64,000 nt of DNA from Tolypothrix bouteillei VB521301 (GCF_000760695.4 NZ_JHEG04000001.1:8655123-8719122), one strand, 5' to 3'. Numbered from the stretch's first letter, positions 26,855 to 36,258 are shown. Numbers and translations are program-made. The notes: generated from the sequence alone by a model not told the origin.

Positions 26855-28054
26855 CTATGCGGCTTTCTTCGTGCTGCCGTGCGGGTCGATGACGAACTTC
26901 TTCGGCGAGCCATCGCTAAATATCCGGTAAGCCTCCGGTGCTTGGTCGAGCGAGATGATCTCGGTGTTCACGACTTCGCTCAAGTAAGGCATCCGGTCCC
27001 ACAGGATCGCCATCATCAGTTGGCGGTTGTATTTCATGATCGGAGCTTGTCCTGCCGTCAGCGACGGCGACTTGATCCACGCCTTGCTGAAGGTAAGGGG
27101 GAGCAGACCTTGCTTGGCCATGTCGGTCTTGGCTCCAGGATCGGCATCGGTGTAGATGCCGGGGATGCCCATCGCGCCCCCCGCCCGGACCACTTCAAAC
27201 AGGGTGTTAAGTATCGCTTCTGAATGCTCTTCTCCGTCTTCCCGTCCGTAGCCATGCGCCTCAAGACCCACGCAGTCCACTCCGGAATCGACTTCCCTCT
27301 CTCCCAAGATTGCTTCAATCTGGTCGGCAACTGGCGTATCTTTCCTCGTGTCTACGGTTTCGTAGCCCGCTTTTTTCACCAGGTCTAACCGCTCCTGGTT
27401 TCTGTCGCCCACAATGATGCAGGACGCGCCCAAGAAGCGAGCACTGGCAGCGGCACAGCGACCCACTGGACCTGCGCCAGCGATGTAGACCGTCGATCCC
27501 GACCCGACCCTTGCTTCTATGCAGCCGTGAAAGCCGGTCGGCAAGATGTCTGAGAGCAGCGTCAGATCCCTGATCTTTGACATTGCTTGGTCTTTGTCGG
27601 GGAACTTTAAGAGGTTCCAGTCGGCGTAGGGAACCATGAGGTATTCGGATTGCCCGCCCTGCCAGTCGCCGAGGTTGAAGCCGTAAGCTCCGCAGTCTAC
27701 TTCGGGGTTGACGTTCATGCAGACGTCGGTGTGACGCTCCTTGCAGTTGCGGCAGCGTCCACAGGAGACGTTAAATGGAACAGAACAAAGATCGCCAACA
27801 TGAATAAACTGCACGTCCCGACCCACTTCGATCACCTCGCCAGTCATCTCATGTCCCAATTGCATTCCTACAGGAGCCGCAAACCGACCGTGATAGATGT
27901 GCTGATCGCTGCCGCAGATGTTTGTTGTTACGATCTTGAGAATCGCTCCGTGATCGGCTTTGTTGCCACGAGGATCGATGAGTTTTGGGAAATCAAGATT
28001 TTTAACCTCGACTTTCCAAGGACCCATATAGACTACTCCACGATTGCTTACCAT
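26855..28054 (-). CDS. fdhA: Zinc-dependent formaldehyde dehydrogenase, glutathione-independent type
   Basis: 399 residues, the normal length for Pseudomonas-type FdhA. NRGVVYMGPWKVEV start, catalytic zinc CGSDQHIYHGR and GHEMTGEVIEVG, structural zinc CGRCRNCKERHTDVC, Rossmann AGAGPVGRCAAAS, DCVGLEAHG, and MGIPGIYTDADPGA with the KFVIDPHG end. The family oxidises formaldehyde or dismutates aldehydes using tightly bound NAD. A truncated paralogue lies at 40141-41070. The region is GC-rich like the adjoining BON gene, 74 bp away. Confidence 0.93.
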   Translation of the reverse strand: MVSNRGVVYMGPWKVEVKNLDFPKLIDPRGNKADHGAILKIVTTNICGSDQHIYHGRFAAPVGMQLGHEMTGEVIEVGRDVQFIHVGDLCSVPFNVSCGRCRNCKERHTDVCMNVNPEVDCGAYGFNLGDWQGGQSEYLMVPYADWNLLKFPDKDQAMSKIRDLTLLSDILPTGFHGCIEARVGSGSTVYIAGAGPVGRCAAASARFLGASCIIVGDRNQERLDLVKKAGYETVDTRKDTPVADQIEAILGEREVDSGVDCVGLEAHGYGREDGEEHSEAILNTLFEVVRAGGAMGIPGIYTDADPGAKTDMAKQGLLPLTFSKAWIKSPSLTAGQAPIMKYNRQLMMAILWDRMPYLSEVVNTEIISLDQAPEAYRIFSDGSPKKFVIDPHGSTKKAA

Positions 28055-28154
28055 AGCTTGTTCATCCTCTTTTTATGATTTGAACTACTAAATTTCATTT
28101 CAGGTTCCCTCAGCTAGTTTCACGGGGCGCAACAACATCGCATTGGCTGCCACA

Positions 28155-28230
28155 AGTACTCAAGGGAGGAAAAAAGAAAGCCCACGATCAAAACTTGCAG
28201 CCCTTTAAGGAGTCAGCGATCTCAGTTCAT
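28155..28230 (-). pseudogene. Third yfdX copy, 5' remnant
   Basis: From ATG 28230 the minus strand reads M-N-stop-D-R-stop-L-L-K-G-L-Q-V-L-I-V-G-F-L-F-S-S-L. This lines up with the signal peptide MNRYHRFFRRLQVLLVG of the exported YfdX at 18470. The leader upstream (TGCCTTGTTCATCGCGAT near 28275) also resembles that of the yfdX genes (18520, 19705). Two stops and loss of the rest show a decayed copy. Upstream, 28055-28154 holds no gene. Confidence 0.6.
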
Positions 28231-28331
28231 GATGGTTCTTCTAGTTTTTTAAGTTGTTTTGTGACTGGAATAAGTGCCTTGTTCATCGCGATGGGCTACG
28301 CCCCACCGTAGGTGATCGCAACTCTGGAAAT

Positions 28332-29105
28332 TTACGATATGACTTTAGACTTGGAATAAGTGCCTTGTTCGTCGCGATCGAACACCTGTTTGACCCGATC
28401 CCAAGCCTTCGTCAAGACATTATCTTTTCCATTGGCTTCTCGGAACGACCGATTGTAGGTATCAACAAAAGTTTTTTGCGCGTCGTCCGACAGATTTGCT
28501 CTAATTTCTGGTGAAATCTGCTCATTATCTGCCAGTTCACCTTCTGGTTGACGGGGAATCTTCATGTCAGTGATAGCGACTTCTTCCGCACCCGCACTTT
28601 CTAACAGTGAGACAACTTCGTCTGCTTGTTCTTGTGGCACTTCCGCGACCAGTAAAAACTCACCTGTTTTCAGGCGTGTTTCGTAAACAGCAGCTTTGTC
28701 CTCCGGCATACCCATTGCGATTAAGGCAGATCCAATGCCTGCTCCCAAGGAACCATATAAAGCACCGCCTGCCGCTCCTAATAATGCTGCTCCCAAAGGG
28801 CCTGCTGCTACTACGGTTCCTAAAAAGGGAATGAACAACACGCCCACACCCGTAAGTAAAGCCAAGATAGAACCAAATAGCGATCCAAAAATCGCTCCGG
28901 TGGCGAGTCCATCCAAGATCACATCTTGTTTAGTCACAAATCCGGAGATACGAGTTTCGGTGTGGAAGTCGCGACCAATAATCGAAATGTTATCTTTGGG
29001 AACGCTGCGATCGATTAGACGCTCAACCACTTCTTGCATCTTCTTCTCATCTTTGATGATAGCAGAGACACTTTTGAGGGCGGTTTTTTCAGATGTAGAA
29101 ATCAT
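28332..29105 (-). CDS. General stress protein with YflT-like domain, glycine-zipper segment and ChaB-like tail
   Basis: 257 residues. Residues 10-60 form the heat-induced YflT/17M domain (VVERLIDRSVPKDNISIIGR). About 65-135 is a long hydrophobic Gly/Ala-rich stretch (ATGAIFGSLFGSILALLTGV, AALLGAAGGALYGSLGAGIG) that may insert in a membrane. About 145-180 is a ferredoxin-like repeat (LVAEVPQEQADEVVSLLE). The C-terminus (ISPEIRANLSDDAQKTFVDT ... AWDRVKQVF) resembles ChaB. Biochemical role unknown; its position beside dnaK and in the stress region supports a stress role. Confidence 0.75.
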   Translation of the reverse strand: MISTSEKTALKSVSAIIKDEKKMQEVVERLIDRSVPKDNISIIGRDFHTETRISGFVTKQDVILDGLATGAIFGSLFGSILALLTGVGVLFIPFLGTVVAAGPLGAALLGAAGGALYGSLGAGIGSALIAMGMPEDKAAVYETRLKTGEFLLVAEVPQEQADEVVSLLESAGAEEVAITDMKIPRQPEGELADNEQISPEIRANLSDDAQKTFVDTYNRSFREANGKDNVLTKAWDRVKQVFDRDEQGTYSKSKVIS

Positions 29106-29201
29106 AAAAATTACTCCAAATTAAAAAGCTAGATAATATCACGAAATGTGACGCAGATTTAAGGAAGCGGGGATAGGAAGAGAGTATTTGATAATTTCAC
29201 T

Positions 29202-29222
29202 GCGTCACCCTCTGGGTGACGC
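29202..29222. repeat. Hairpin between dnaK and the stress protein gene
   Basis: GCGTCACCC-tct-GGGTGACGC is a perfect 9-bp stem within a dispersed-repeat cluster (29195-29285), downstream of dnaK. It lacks a following T-run on the minus strand. Confidence 0.5.
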
Positions 29223-29290
29223 ACGCAGGCTCGTTAAAGCAGTTCCTTTAACTCTGGGAACCAAAGCAACGGACTGCTCGCTGCGTCTTG

Positions 29291-31180
29291 TTACTTTTGT
29301 TCCACAAAGTCTGCATCGATGACATCTTCACCGCCGCCTTGACGGTCTGTAGAAGTACCACCGTTTGGAGATGCACCTGCTTGTGAGTAAACCGCAGTGC
29401 CGATTTGCATCAGGGCTTGTTGAATTTCGTTGGTGAGAGACTTCATGCGATCGATGTTGTTCTGCTCAATTGCCTGACGCAAGTCTCGAATTAAGCCTTC
29501 CACGCGGGACTTGTCTGCTGGTGGCACTTTGTCGCCCAAATCCTGAAGTTGTTTCTCGGCTTGATAGGCAACAGAATCTGCCATGTTTTTGGTATCAATT
29601 TGTTCGCGCCGCCTACGGTCTTCTTCCGCATTGCGCTCGGCTTCTTTCACCATCCGTTCTACTTCAGATTTGTCCAGGGTGGACGCACCTGTGATGCTAA
29701 TAGACTGTTCTTTACCTGTGGCTTTTTCTCTGGCAGTTGCTGACAGAATCCCGTTAGCATCAATGTCAAAAGTAACTTCGATCTGTGGCATACCTCTGGG
29801 AGCTGGAGGAATCCCATCTAGTCGGAAGGTTCCCAGGCTCTTGTTGTCGGATGCCATTTCGCGTTCACCTTGCAGAACATGGATTTCTACGTTTGTTTGT
29901 GCGTCAGCCGCCGTTGAGAACACCTCAGACTTCTTCACTGGGACAGTGGTATTGCGCGGAATAATCTTGGTCGTCACACCACCTAGAGTTTCAACACCCA
30001 GCGACAACGGCGTGACATCTAGGAGCAGTACGTCTTTTACCTCACCCCCAAGCACACCCGCCTGAATTGCTGCACCCACTGCTACGACTTCATCCGGGTT
30101 GACACCCTGGTGTGGGTCTTTGCCTATTATCTGCCGTACCAGTTGCTGGACAGCTGGCATTCGAGTTGCACCACCCACTAGGATGACTTCGTCAATATTT
30201 GCGGGACTCAGTTTAGCATCGCGCAGAGCTTGTTCGACAGGAATGCGGCTGCGATCGAACAAGTCGGCGCACATTTGCTCGAACTGTACCCGCGTTAAGG
30301 TCATATCTAGATGTTTCGGGCCTTCCGGGGTTGCGGTAATAAAAGGTAAGTTAATGTTCGTCTGTGTTGCGCCTGACAGTTCAATTTTGGCTTTTTCTGC
30401 TGCTTCGGTGAGGCGTTGCAGGGCTTGTTTGTCTTTACGGAGGTCGATGCCTTCGTTACGCTGGAATTCGGTTGCTAGCCAGTCTACAATTCTCTTATCA
30501 AAGTCATCACCGCCCAAGTGGGTGTCGCCACTGGTAGCTTTCACTTCAAACACACCATCACCCACTTCTAGGATAGACACGTCAAACGTTCCACCACCTA
30601 AGTCAAAGACTAGGATGGTTTCATTGGTTTTTTTGTCAAGTCCGTAGGCGAGGGCAGCCGCCGTTGGCTCGTTGATAATTCGCAGAACTTCAATCCCGGC
30701 AATTCTACCGGCATCTTTGGTAGCCTGCCGTTGAGAGTCATTGAAATAGGCAGGGGTGGTAATTACCGCTTGCCTCACTGGTTCCCCCAGATATGTGCTG
30801 GCATCATCTATTAGCTTGCGGACTACCTCAGCCGCGATTTCTTCGGGTGAAAATTCCTTGTTCAGAGCGGGACAGTGTAGCTTGACATTGCCATTACTGT
30901 CACGTACTACTTTGTAAGTAACTTGTTTTGCCTCTTGGGTGACTTCATCATACCTGCGCCCGATGAACCGCTTCACAGAATAAAAAGTGTTTTCTGGGTT
31001 CATTACACCCTGGCGCTTGGCAATTTGCCCGACAAGTTTTTCGCCCTTCTTGGTGTAGGCAACCACAGACGGAGTTGTGCGACCACCTTCTGTGTTCGGA
31101 ATAACGACGGGTTGTCCGCCCTCTATTACAGCTATACAGGAGTTGGTAGTTCCTAAATCAATACCAACGATTTTTGCCAT
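29291..31180 (-). CDS. dnaK: Hsp70 chaperone DnaK
   Basis: 629 residues from ATG 31180, with AGGAGG upstream; a start at 31189 lacks one. Nucleotide-binding domain with [19 protein letters not shown] and [10 protein letters not shown]; linker [19 protein letters not shown]; beta-sandwich substrate domain; helical lid. The C-terminus ends [15 protein letters not shown], close to the EEVD-like end DVIDADF of bacterial DnaK. It works with the CbpA/DnaJ and ClpB coded at 13-17 kb. It stands alone between a dsbA-like gene and a stress protein gene, not in a grpE-dnaK-dnaJ operon. Confidence 0.97.
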   Translation of the reverse strand: MAKIVGIDLGTTNSCIAVIEGGQPVVIPNTEGGRTTPSVVAYTKKGEKLVGQIAKRQGVMNPENTFYSVKRFIGRRYDEVTQEAKQVTYKVVRDSNGNVKLHCPALNKEFSPEEIAAEVVRKLIDDASTYLGEPVRQAVITTPAYFNDSQRQATKDAGRIAGIEVLRIINEPTAAALAYGLDKKTNETILVFDLGGGTFDVSILEVGDGVFEVKATSGDTHLGGDDFDKRIVDWLATEFQRNEGIDLRKDKQALQRLTEAAEKAKIELSGATQTNINLPFITATPEGPKHLDMTLTRVQFEQMCADLFDRSRIPVEQALRDAKLSPANIDEVILVGGATRMPAVQQLVRQIIGKDPHQGVNPDEVVAVGAAIQAGVLGGEVKDVLLLDVTPLSLGVETLGGVTTKIIPRNTTVPVKKSEVFSTAADAQTNVEIHVLQGEREMASDNKSLGTFRLDGIPPAPRGMPQIEVTFDIDANGILSATAREKATGKEQSISITGASTLDKSEVERMVKEAERNAEEDRRRREQIDTKNMADSVAYQAEKQLQDLGDKVPPADKSRVEGLIRDLRQAIEQNNIDRMKSLTNEIQQALMQIGTAVYSQAGASPNGGTSTDRQGGGEDVIDADFVEQK

Positions 31181-31423
31181 CGTCAGCAACCTCCTTCAAA
31201 GATTAAGATAAAAAATTAAGAGTCTGGATTTAGGACAAGTTGAATAAATGGTATTAAGAAGGCAGAGGGCAGAAGGGGAAACCCCATAAATAAATTTAGG
31301 GGATTTAACAACGGCTTCTGAAAGTAAGGATTTCCCGACTTGAGCAAACTGGCGTGGGCTTGTGACCTTTTGTCAGAGGGAAGAATCTATCCTTGAACCT
31401 TCTGCTCTCTGGCTCCTTAGCAC

Positions 31424-31990
31424 TCAGGATTCAGCTGCGTTTTCAATTGCGGCTAACAATGCGCGGAGGTCGTAAGAGCCATCGTGGCGCACACCGTTGA
31501 TGAAAAAAGTCGGCGTGCCGTTGACCCCGCTCTGGATTCCGCTGAGTAAGTCTTCGCGTATCTTGGCTACGTGGGCGTGCTCGGCGAGTTCGTGACTCAA
31601 CCGAGGCACATCAAGACCGAGGTTAGCGGCATATTCTATTAGATGTTTGCGATCGAGCGCCTGTTGATGTTCAAAGAGATGGTTGTGCATCTCCCAGAAC
31701 TTACCTTGCGCCCCAGCTGCCTCTGCTGCTTCTGCTGCCTGCTCGGCGTGGGGATGTATGCTAGTTAACGGGAAGTGTCGGTAGACAAAGCGCATGAGAT
31801 CCCCGGTCAACTGCTGGAGTTCTTTGACGATGAAATGGGCACGACCGCAATAGGGGCACTCATAGTCGCCGTATTCCACGAGGGTGACGGGTGCGTTTTT
31901 TGGCCCTCGGATATGGTCGCGTTCACCTTCAGGTGTGCCGAAGGCATCGCTAACTGGGAGGCTAAGTTCGCCTGTTGCTGTTGTAATCAT
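31424..31990 (-). CDS. DsbA-like thioredoxin-fold protein, cytoplasmic
   Basis: 188 residues. Active site CPYC in VEYGDYECPYCGRAHF, cis-Pro loop NGTPTFFING, and an inserted helical domain (HAEQAAEAAEAAGAQGKFWE). No signal peptide or membrane anchor, so it differs from periplasmic DsbA and fits the DSBA-like (Thioredoxin_4) group seen next to NhaA or Hsp genes. It begins 45 bp after hsp20, almost certainly in the same transcript. Confidence 0.88.
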   Translation of the reverse strand: MITTATGELSLPVSDAFGTPEGERDHIRGPKNAPVTLVEYGDYECPYCGRAHFIVKELQQLTGDLMRFVYRHFPLTSIHPHAEQAAEAAEAAGAQGKFWEMHNHLFEHQQALDRKHLIEYAANLGLDVPRLSHELAEHAHVAKIREDLLSGIQSGVNGTPTFFINGVRHDGSYDLRALLAAIENAAES

Positions 31991-32035
31991 GTTGTCACCT
32001 CCTGCTCTTAAGGGAGTGCTTTGGAAAACATTGCG

Positions 32036-32506
32036 TCACTGCCCTTGCCCGTTGCCTCTGTGCCCGTCACCTAAGTTTACTTTCACAACCTTGTTCCTAT
32101 CTTCTTCAGCCTTGGGCAGCCTCAGCTTGAGAATGCCATCTTTGTATTCTGCTTGCACCCGATCGTGCTGGACACGGGTAGGCAACGGAATTACGCGCTG
32201 AAACCTGCCATAGCGGAATTCGGTGCGGGTGATGCCTCTTTCTTCCGTTTTGATTTCTGATTTCCGCTCACCGGAAATAGACACTGCCTCTGGCGATACC
32301 TGCACATCTAGGTCTTTGGGGTCTACACCGGGAATTTCTACCTTGAGATGAACCGCATCGGGGGTTTCTTGAATCTCTGCAGAGGGAATAAAGGCAATGC
32401 CTTCTTCTTCTCTACGACCTGTCGGTGCTATCTCATCAAACAAGCGGTTTAACTGCCGCTGCAAACTTTCAACTTCTCGGAAAGGTTCCCAACGAACGAG
32501 TGTCAT
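32036..32506 (-). CDS. Small heat-shock protein Hsp20
   Basis: 156 residues. The N-terminal arm MTLVRWEPFREVESLQRQLN is typical of class A bacterial sHsps. Alpha-crystallin domain about 42-142 with VHLKVEIPGVDPKDLDVQV and the A-x-x-x-G-x-L signature YKDGILKLRLPKAEE; C-terminal VVKVNLG in the place of the I-x-I motif. It is an ATP-independent holdase handing clients to DnaK/ClpB. A conserved regulatory box lies 110-155 bp upstream. Confidence 0.95.
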   Translation of the reverse strand: MTLVRWEPFREVESLQRQLNRLFDEIAPTGRREEEGIAFIPSAEIQETPDAVHLKVEIPGVDPKDLDVQVSPEAVSISGERKSEIKTEERGITRTEFRYGRFQRVIPLPTRVQHDRVQAEYKDGILKLRLPKAEEDRNKVVKVNLGDGHRGNGQGQ

Positions 32507-32618
32507 AATTTTAAGTCTCCTGATGATCTATACTTGGGTGTTTAGAATTTTGCATTAGACTGGGTTTTGTCAGTCGCTGAAACAGCGTTGCTATCATTGC
32601 CAGTGCTGAATTCTGTTC

Positions 32619-32661
32619 ACACTATAAAGAAGAAATCTAAGAACTTTCTGAGGAAATTATG
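32619..32661 (-). promoter_or_regulatory. 11-bp-spaced regulatory box, copy 2 (hsp20-dsbA)
   Basis: On the minus strand CTCAGA (32652-32647) and CTTAGA (32641-32636) are 11 bp apart, within ATAATTTCCTCAGAAAGTTC and followed by TATAGTGT. This is one of the four strongly conserved copies. The rest of 32662-32879 is intergenic, with a dispersed repeat at 32735-32800 and no gene. Confidence 0.65.
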
Positions 32662-32734
32662 ATGATTGGGGATTGGGACAAGGCAAAATTGTAAGGGGAA
32701 AAACAAATAACTTCCCTTTAACCTTTCTCAGTTA

Positions 32735-32800
32735 CGCCAGTTCGCTCAACGGGGGAAACCCTCCGAAGTTGCCCCACTTGGTGAGGAAGTTTACTCGACA
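32735..32800. repeat. Dispersed GC-rich repeat
   Basis: ACGCCAGTTCGCTCAACGGG followed by GAAACCCTCCGAAGTTGCCC; same family as the blocks near 18590 and 58920. Confidence 0.55.
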
Positions 32801-32879
32801 TAGCTAATAAGATTTGGTTGGCTCTCTTGGATATTTCCGATTAAACCATCGTCGTACAGTAAAACGCGGTACAATGGTA

Positions 32880-34256
32880 TCACGTCTCATTAAGATTATG
32901 CCAACCGCCATCTGGGGGAATCATATGATCCGCCAAAGGAGGCCCCCAGCTATGGGGTGCGTATTCGTAAACAGGGGTTGCTTGATCTAGAATAGGAGCG
33001 ACAATTTGCCACTGTGCTTCTACCTCATCTTGGCGAGCAAACAACATGGAGTCGCCTTTCATGGCATCTTCAAAAAGCCGCTCGTAGGGATTCATTTCAT
33101 TGCCATGCTCGACTTGAGCGACTAGTCCGACTTCGCTACCCACCATTCCGTCGCCTGGGGTTTTAGAGCGAATGCCGATCGCAGTCAGCACATTTGGACT
33201 AAGACGAAAGTAAAAATAATTTGCTAATCCAAAGGCACGCTCGCCAAAAACATCCTGCGGCGGACGCTTGAGCCTGACCACAACTTCAGTAGTTGTACTC
33301 GGTAAACATTTGCCTGCACGAATATAAATCGGAACGCTAGCCCAGCGCCAAGTATCAATGTTGAGCTTAACCGCTGCGAAGGTTTCGACCTTGGAATCAG
33401 GAGCTACACCAGGTTCCTGGCGATAGCCCTTGTACTGCCCGCGCACTACATTTGAGGGTTCGATTGGATCTATGGATTTGAGCAATCGCGCTCTTTCATC
33501 TCGGATGGCTTCATGCTGCTCGTTGATGGGCGGATCAATCATTAAACACGCCGTCACCTGAAGTAGATGATTTTGCACCACATCCCGAATAGCGCCTGTC
33601 TCTTCATAAAACTGTCCCCGTCCATCGATGCCAAATTTTTCAGCCATCGTGATTTGGATGCTGGCAATACTGACGCGATGCCAAATCGGTTCGAGTAATG
33701 AATTGGCGAAGCGAGTGTAGAGAAGGTTTTGGACTGGTTCTTTTCCCAAGTAATGGTCAATCCGAAAAATATGACTTTCGGGAAAGATAGAGTGCAGAAT
33801 GCAGTTCAGTATTTTAGCCGATTTTAGATCGCGTCCAAAGGGTTTTTCTACCATAACACGACCATTCTTTACACAACTTGATTGACCTAACCCTTCGACA
33901 ACCGTCGCAAACAAACTGGGAGGAATGGCTAAGTAATACAGAGGAGCTTCAGCTATTTGGAGTACCTGGCATAATTTATCATAGGTGGCGCGATCGCTAT
34001 AATCACCACAAATATAGTAAAGTAATGAACATAGTTTCTGGAAAGCTACCTCATCAACTCTGGCCTGTTCCTCTAGGCTCTTACGCACATAAGATTGTAA
34101 TTGTTCGATGCTCCAATCTCGCCTACCCACTCCAATAATTGGAATGTCAAAATGACCGCGCTGAATCATCGCCTGTAAGGCAGGAAAGATTTTTTTGTAG
34201 GCTAAATCACTTGTGATCCCAAAAAATACCAGGGCATCGGAGAGTAAAGCTGCCAT
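32880..34256 (-). CDS. zwf: Glucose-6-phosphate dehydrogenase
   Basis: About 458 residues from ATG 34256 (GGAGG 7 nt upstream; the frame is open to 34502 but the extra part is not family-like). NADP loop FFGITSDLAYKKIFPAL in place of the usual G-A-S-G-D-L-A; catalytic RIDHYLGKEPVQN with the essential His and Lys; substrate region IQITMAEKFGIDGRGQFYEE; and DEVEAQWQIVAPILDQ near the end. It makes NADPH and 6-phosphogluconolactone. It follows a gnd-type gene 112 bp upstream. NADPH would feed the local AKR/SDR/ADH reductases. Cyanobacteria normally have zwf beside opcA and fbp/tal elsewhere, so this is probably a second, accessory copy. Confidence 0.93.
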   Translation of the reverse strand: MAALLSDALVFFGITSDLAYKKIFPALQAMIQRGHFDIPIIGVGRRDWSIEQLQSYVRKSLEEQARVDEVAFQKLCSLLYYICGDYSDRATYDKLCQVLQIAEAPLYYLAIPPSLFATVVEGLGQSSCVKNGRVMVEKPFGRDLKSAKILNCILHSIFPESHIFRIDHYLGKEPVQNLLYTRFANSLLEPIWHRVSIASIQITMAEKFGIDGRGQFYEETGAIRDVVQNHLLQVTACLMIDPPINEQHEAIRDERARLLKSIDPIEPSNVVRGQYKGYRQEPGVAPDSKVETFAAVKLNIDTWRWASVPIYIRAGKCLPSTTTEVVVRLKRPPQDVFGERAFGLANYFYFRLSPNVLTAIGIRSKTPGDGMVGSEVGLVAQVEHGNEMNPYERLFEDAMKGDSMLFARQDEVEAQWQIVAPILDQATPVYEYAPHSWGPPLADHMIPPDGGWHNLNET

Positions 34257-34368
34257 GATTAACCTCCATATCGACGCGGAGAGGGGAAGCAGGGGGGACT
34301 CGGGGCCCCCTCTGGGGATAGGGGGGAAAGGGGAGCAGAGGGGAAGAAAGCTGATTAAAATCCCCGCG

Positions 34369-35456
34369 TCATTGTTCCAGATGCCCACCGAACTCGTAGC
34401 GCAACGCAGAAATGAGTTTATTGGCAAAGTCTGATTGACCGCGAGAGCTAAATCGTGTGTAGAGGGCTGTACTAAGGACGGGAACAGGAACTCCTTCTTC
34501 AATGGCTGCCATTAGTGTCCATCGACCTTCTCCAGAGTCAGGTACGCGCCCCTCGAAATTGGCTAAGTCGGGGTCTTTGAGAAGGGCGATCGCGATTAAA
34601 TCAAGTAACCAAGAACTAATCACGCTCCCCCTGCGCCACACCTCTGCTATATCTGCGAGATTAAAGTCGTATTGGTAGAATTCCGGATTTCGCAAGGGAG
34701 CCGTTTCTGCATCGACTTGATGCAATTGTTTCCCAATATTAGCATGGTGAAGAATGTTCAACCCTTCGGCATAAGCTGCCATGATGCCGTATTCAATGCC
34801 GTTGTGAACCATTTTGACAAAGTGCCCTGCACCGTGAGAGCCACAATGCAAATAGCCCTGTTCAGCCGTTCCCCCCATTAACTCACGACCAGGGGTGTGC
34901 GGTGCAGCTGATACACTAGGAGCTAGCGCTGCAAAAATGGGGTCAAGATATTTCACCACCGCCAATGCACCACCAATCATGAGACAGTAGCCGCGTTCTG
35001 CCCCCCAAATGCCACCGCTAGTTCCACAATCAATGTATTCAATTCCTTTGACTTTTAATTGATCTGCACGACGAATGTCATCAATGTAGTGAGAATTGCC
35101 ACCATCAATGATAATGTCGTCAGCGTCTAGAAACGGCATGAGAGTTTCCATTTTTAGTAAGTCTCAGGTATGCCATCCCCGATGATAATGTCGTCAGCGT
35201 CTAGAAACGGCATGAGAGTCTGTAGGGTAGCATCTACTGTCGCGGCGGGTAGCATCAGCCAGACGGTGCGGGGTGGCGTGAGTGCTTCGATGAGTTCAAC
35301 GAATAATGTTACACCACGGGCGATCGCTCCTTCCTGAACCAGCACCTCTGCTTTTTGTGGCTGACGAGTGTAGCCAATGATGGTATGTCCAGCCTGGGTT
35401 AGACGGTGTGCCATGTTAGCTCCCATTCGTCCTAGTCCTATCATTCCCAGTTCCAT
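34369..35456 (-). pseudogene. gnd: 6-phosphogluconate dehydrogenase (YqeC/GndA-like), frameshifted by a 74-bp insertion
   Basis: The N-terminal part from ATG 35456 (MELGMIGLGRMGANMAHRL, Rossmann GLGRMG) reads to DADDIII and then shifts to a stop at 35154. The second frame, 35151-34369, resumes with the same DADDIII and continues with [39 protein letters not shown] (catalytic Lys/Asn) and a full C-terminal domain. Removing 74 bp restores one frame of about 337 codons, near the 300-330 residues of the family. The cause is a 38-bp direct repeat (35108-35145, 35182-35219). Translation would give two pieces. Whether the gene is dead or still yields complementing halves is open; a sequencing or assembly duplication is also possible. 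Confidence 0.85.
35108..35219. repeat. 38-bp direct repeat inside gnd
   Basis: Positions 35108-35145 and 35182-35219 are identical (ATGATAATGTCGTCAGCGTC ...), separated by 36 bp of sequence that does not obviously belong to gnd. The 74-bp period is not a multiple of three and breaks the reading frame. Confidence 0.92.
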
Positions 35457-35470
35457 AACATCCCCTGTAT

Positions 35471-35962
35471 TCAAGTGAGAAAAATTGGGAGTATCCATCC
35501 CGCAATAGCACCAATAGCGCAGATAGCTGTTAGAATCAGGAAAACCTCAGTTCGGCTAAACTCTATTTCCAGCAAATTTTCGACGGACTGGTCTAATGCC
35601 ATATCCAGGGTAAAAATGCCAATCCAGGATAGAGCGATCGCTATTGCCCAGCCGAGGAATCCGCTTGATATCGATGCTCCAGTTAGAATCCATGCAGAAC
35701 CGAATGTGAGAGATAACAATCCCGCCCAGACGGGAAAGCCAGTGAGTATGCATGCACGGACTGCGGCAATTGCCAAAATGAACATTGGTATTGCAATCGT
35801 CGAAAAATGGCGATTGAGCCAGAGAGTCCATCCCAATCCTCCATATCCCAGCATTAGCACCGTCAGCCAAACTAGACTATAGAAAAAATATTTCCAATAA
35901 AAATCTTTTGTTTCTGGTCGGTTATGGTCTTGTTCAAATGTAGTTACAATTTTGTTAACCAT
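35471..35962 (-). CDS. Small integral membrane protein, unknown
   Basis: 163 residues. A charged N-terminus (HNRPETKDFYWKYF) precedes four to five hydrophobic helices (YSLVWLTVLMLGYGGLGWTL, AIPMFILAIAAVRACIL, WAGLLSLTFGSAWILTGA, IALSWIGIFTLDMAL, VFLILTAICAIGAIAGWILP). I do not recognise the family. It stops 14 bp before the gnd start and so probably leads a membrane protein-gnd-zwf operon; a regulatory box lies about 110-130 bp upstream. Confidence 0.7.
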   Translation of the reverse strand: MVNKIVTTFEQDHNRPETKDFYWKYFFYSLVWLTVLMLGYGGLGWTLWLNRHFSTIAIPMFILAIAAVRACILTGFPVWAGLLSLTFGSAWILTGASISSGFLGWAIAIALSWIGIFTLDMALDQSVENLLEIEFSRTEVFLILTAICAIGAIAGWILPIFLT

Positions 35963-36068
35963 AGGTCTTATACCTTTCTACAAAGACGAATCAGTTAATC
36001 AAGCCTGAATCTAGGATTTGTCCAATTTTTCCCATTTCCTTATCTTCTTAACGAATCTGCCCTAACGT

Positions 36069-36098
36069 TAGTTGGCAAATCTAAGGAAAATCTGAGCA
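36069..36098 (-). promoter_or_regulatory. 11-bp-spaced regulatory box, copy 3
   Basis: On the minus strand CTCAGA (36097-36092) and CTTAGA (36086-36081) are 11 bp apart, in CTCAGATTTTCCTTAGATTT. It lies upstream of the membrane protein-gnd-zwf genes, in a divergent intergenic region that also holds copy 4. Confidence 0.55.
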
Positions 36099-36168
36099 GA
36101 TACTGATACTAAATTATGTTTAGAAACACTTATCTCTGCTTTCACAAAAGCATTGCTCTTTAAATGTC

Positions 36169-36196
36169 CTCATTTTTTGCTTAGATTATCTCGCTA
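36169..36196 (+). promoter_or_regulatory. 11-bp-spaced regulatory box, copy 4
   Basis: CTCATT (36169) and CTTAGA (36180) are 11 bp apart, with TCGCTA a further 11 bp on (36191). It lies 63-90 bp before the start codon at 36259, on the opposite strand from copy 3. This is a weaker match than copies 2, 6 and 7. Confidence 0.45.
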
Positions 36197-36258
36197 CAAT
36201 TCCCACGTTGATCTAGTAATTAGCTCATGCTGCAAGAAGAACCCTGGAGAGTGAGATC

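Noticed and set aside
32880..34502. Full 540-codon frame as the zwf start
   Set aside because: The first 82 codons lack family sequence and a ribosome site, while ATG 34256 has GGAGG at the right distance.
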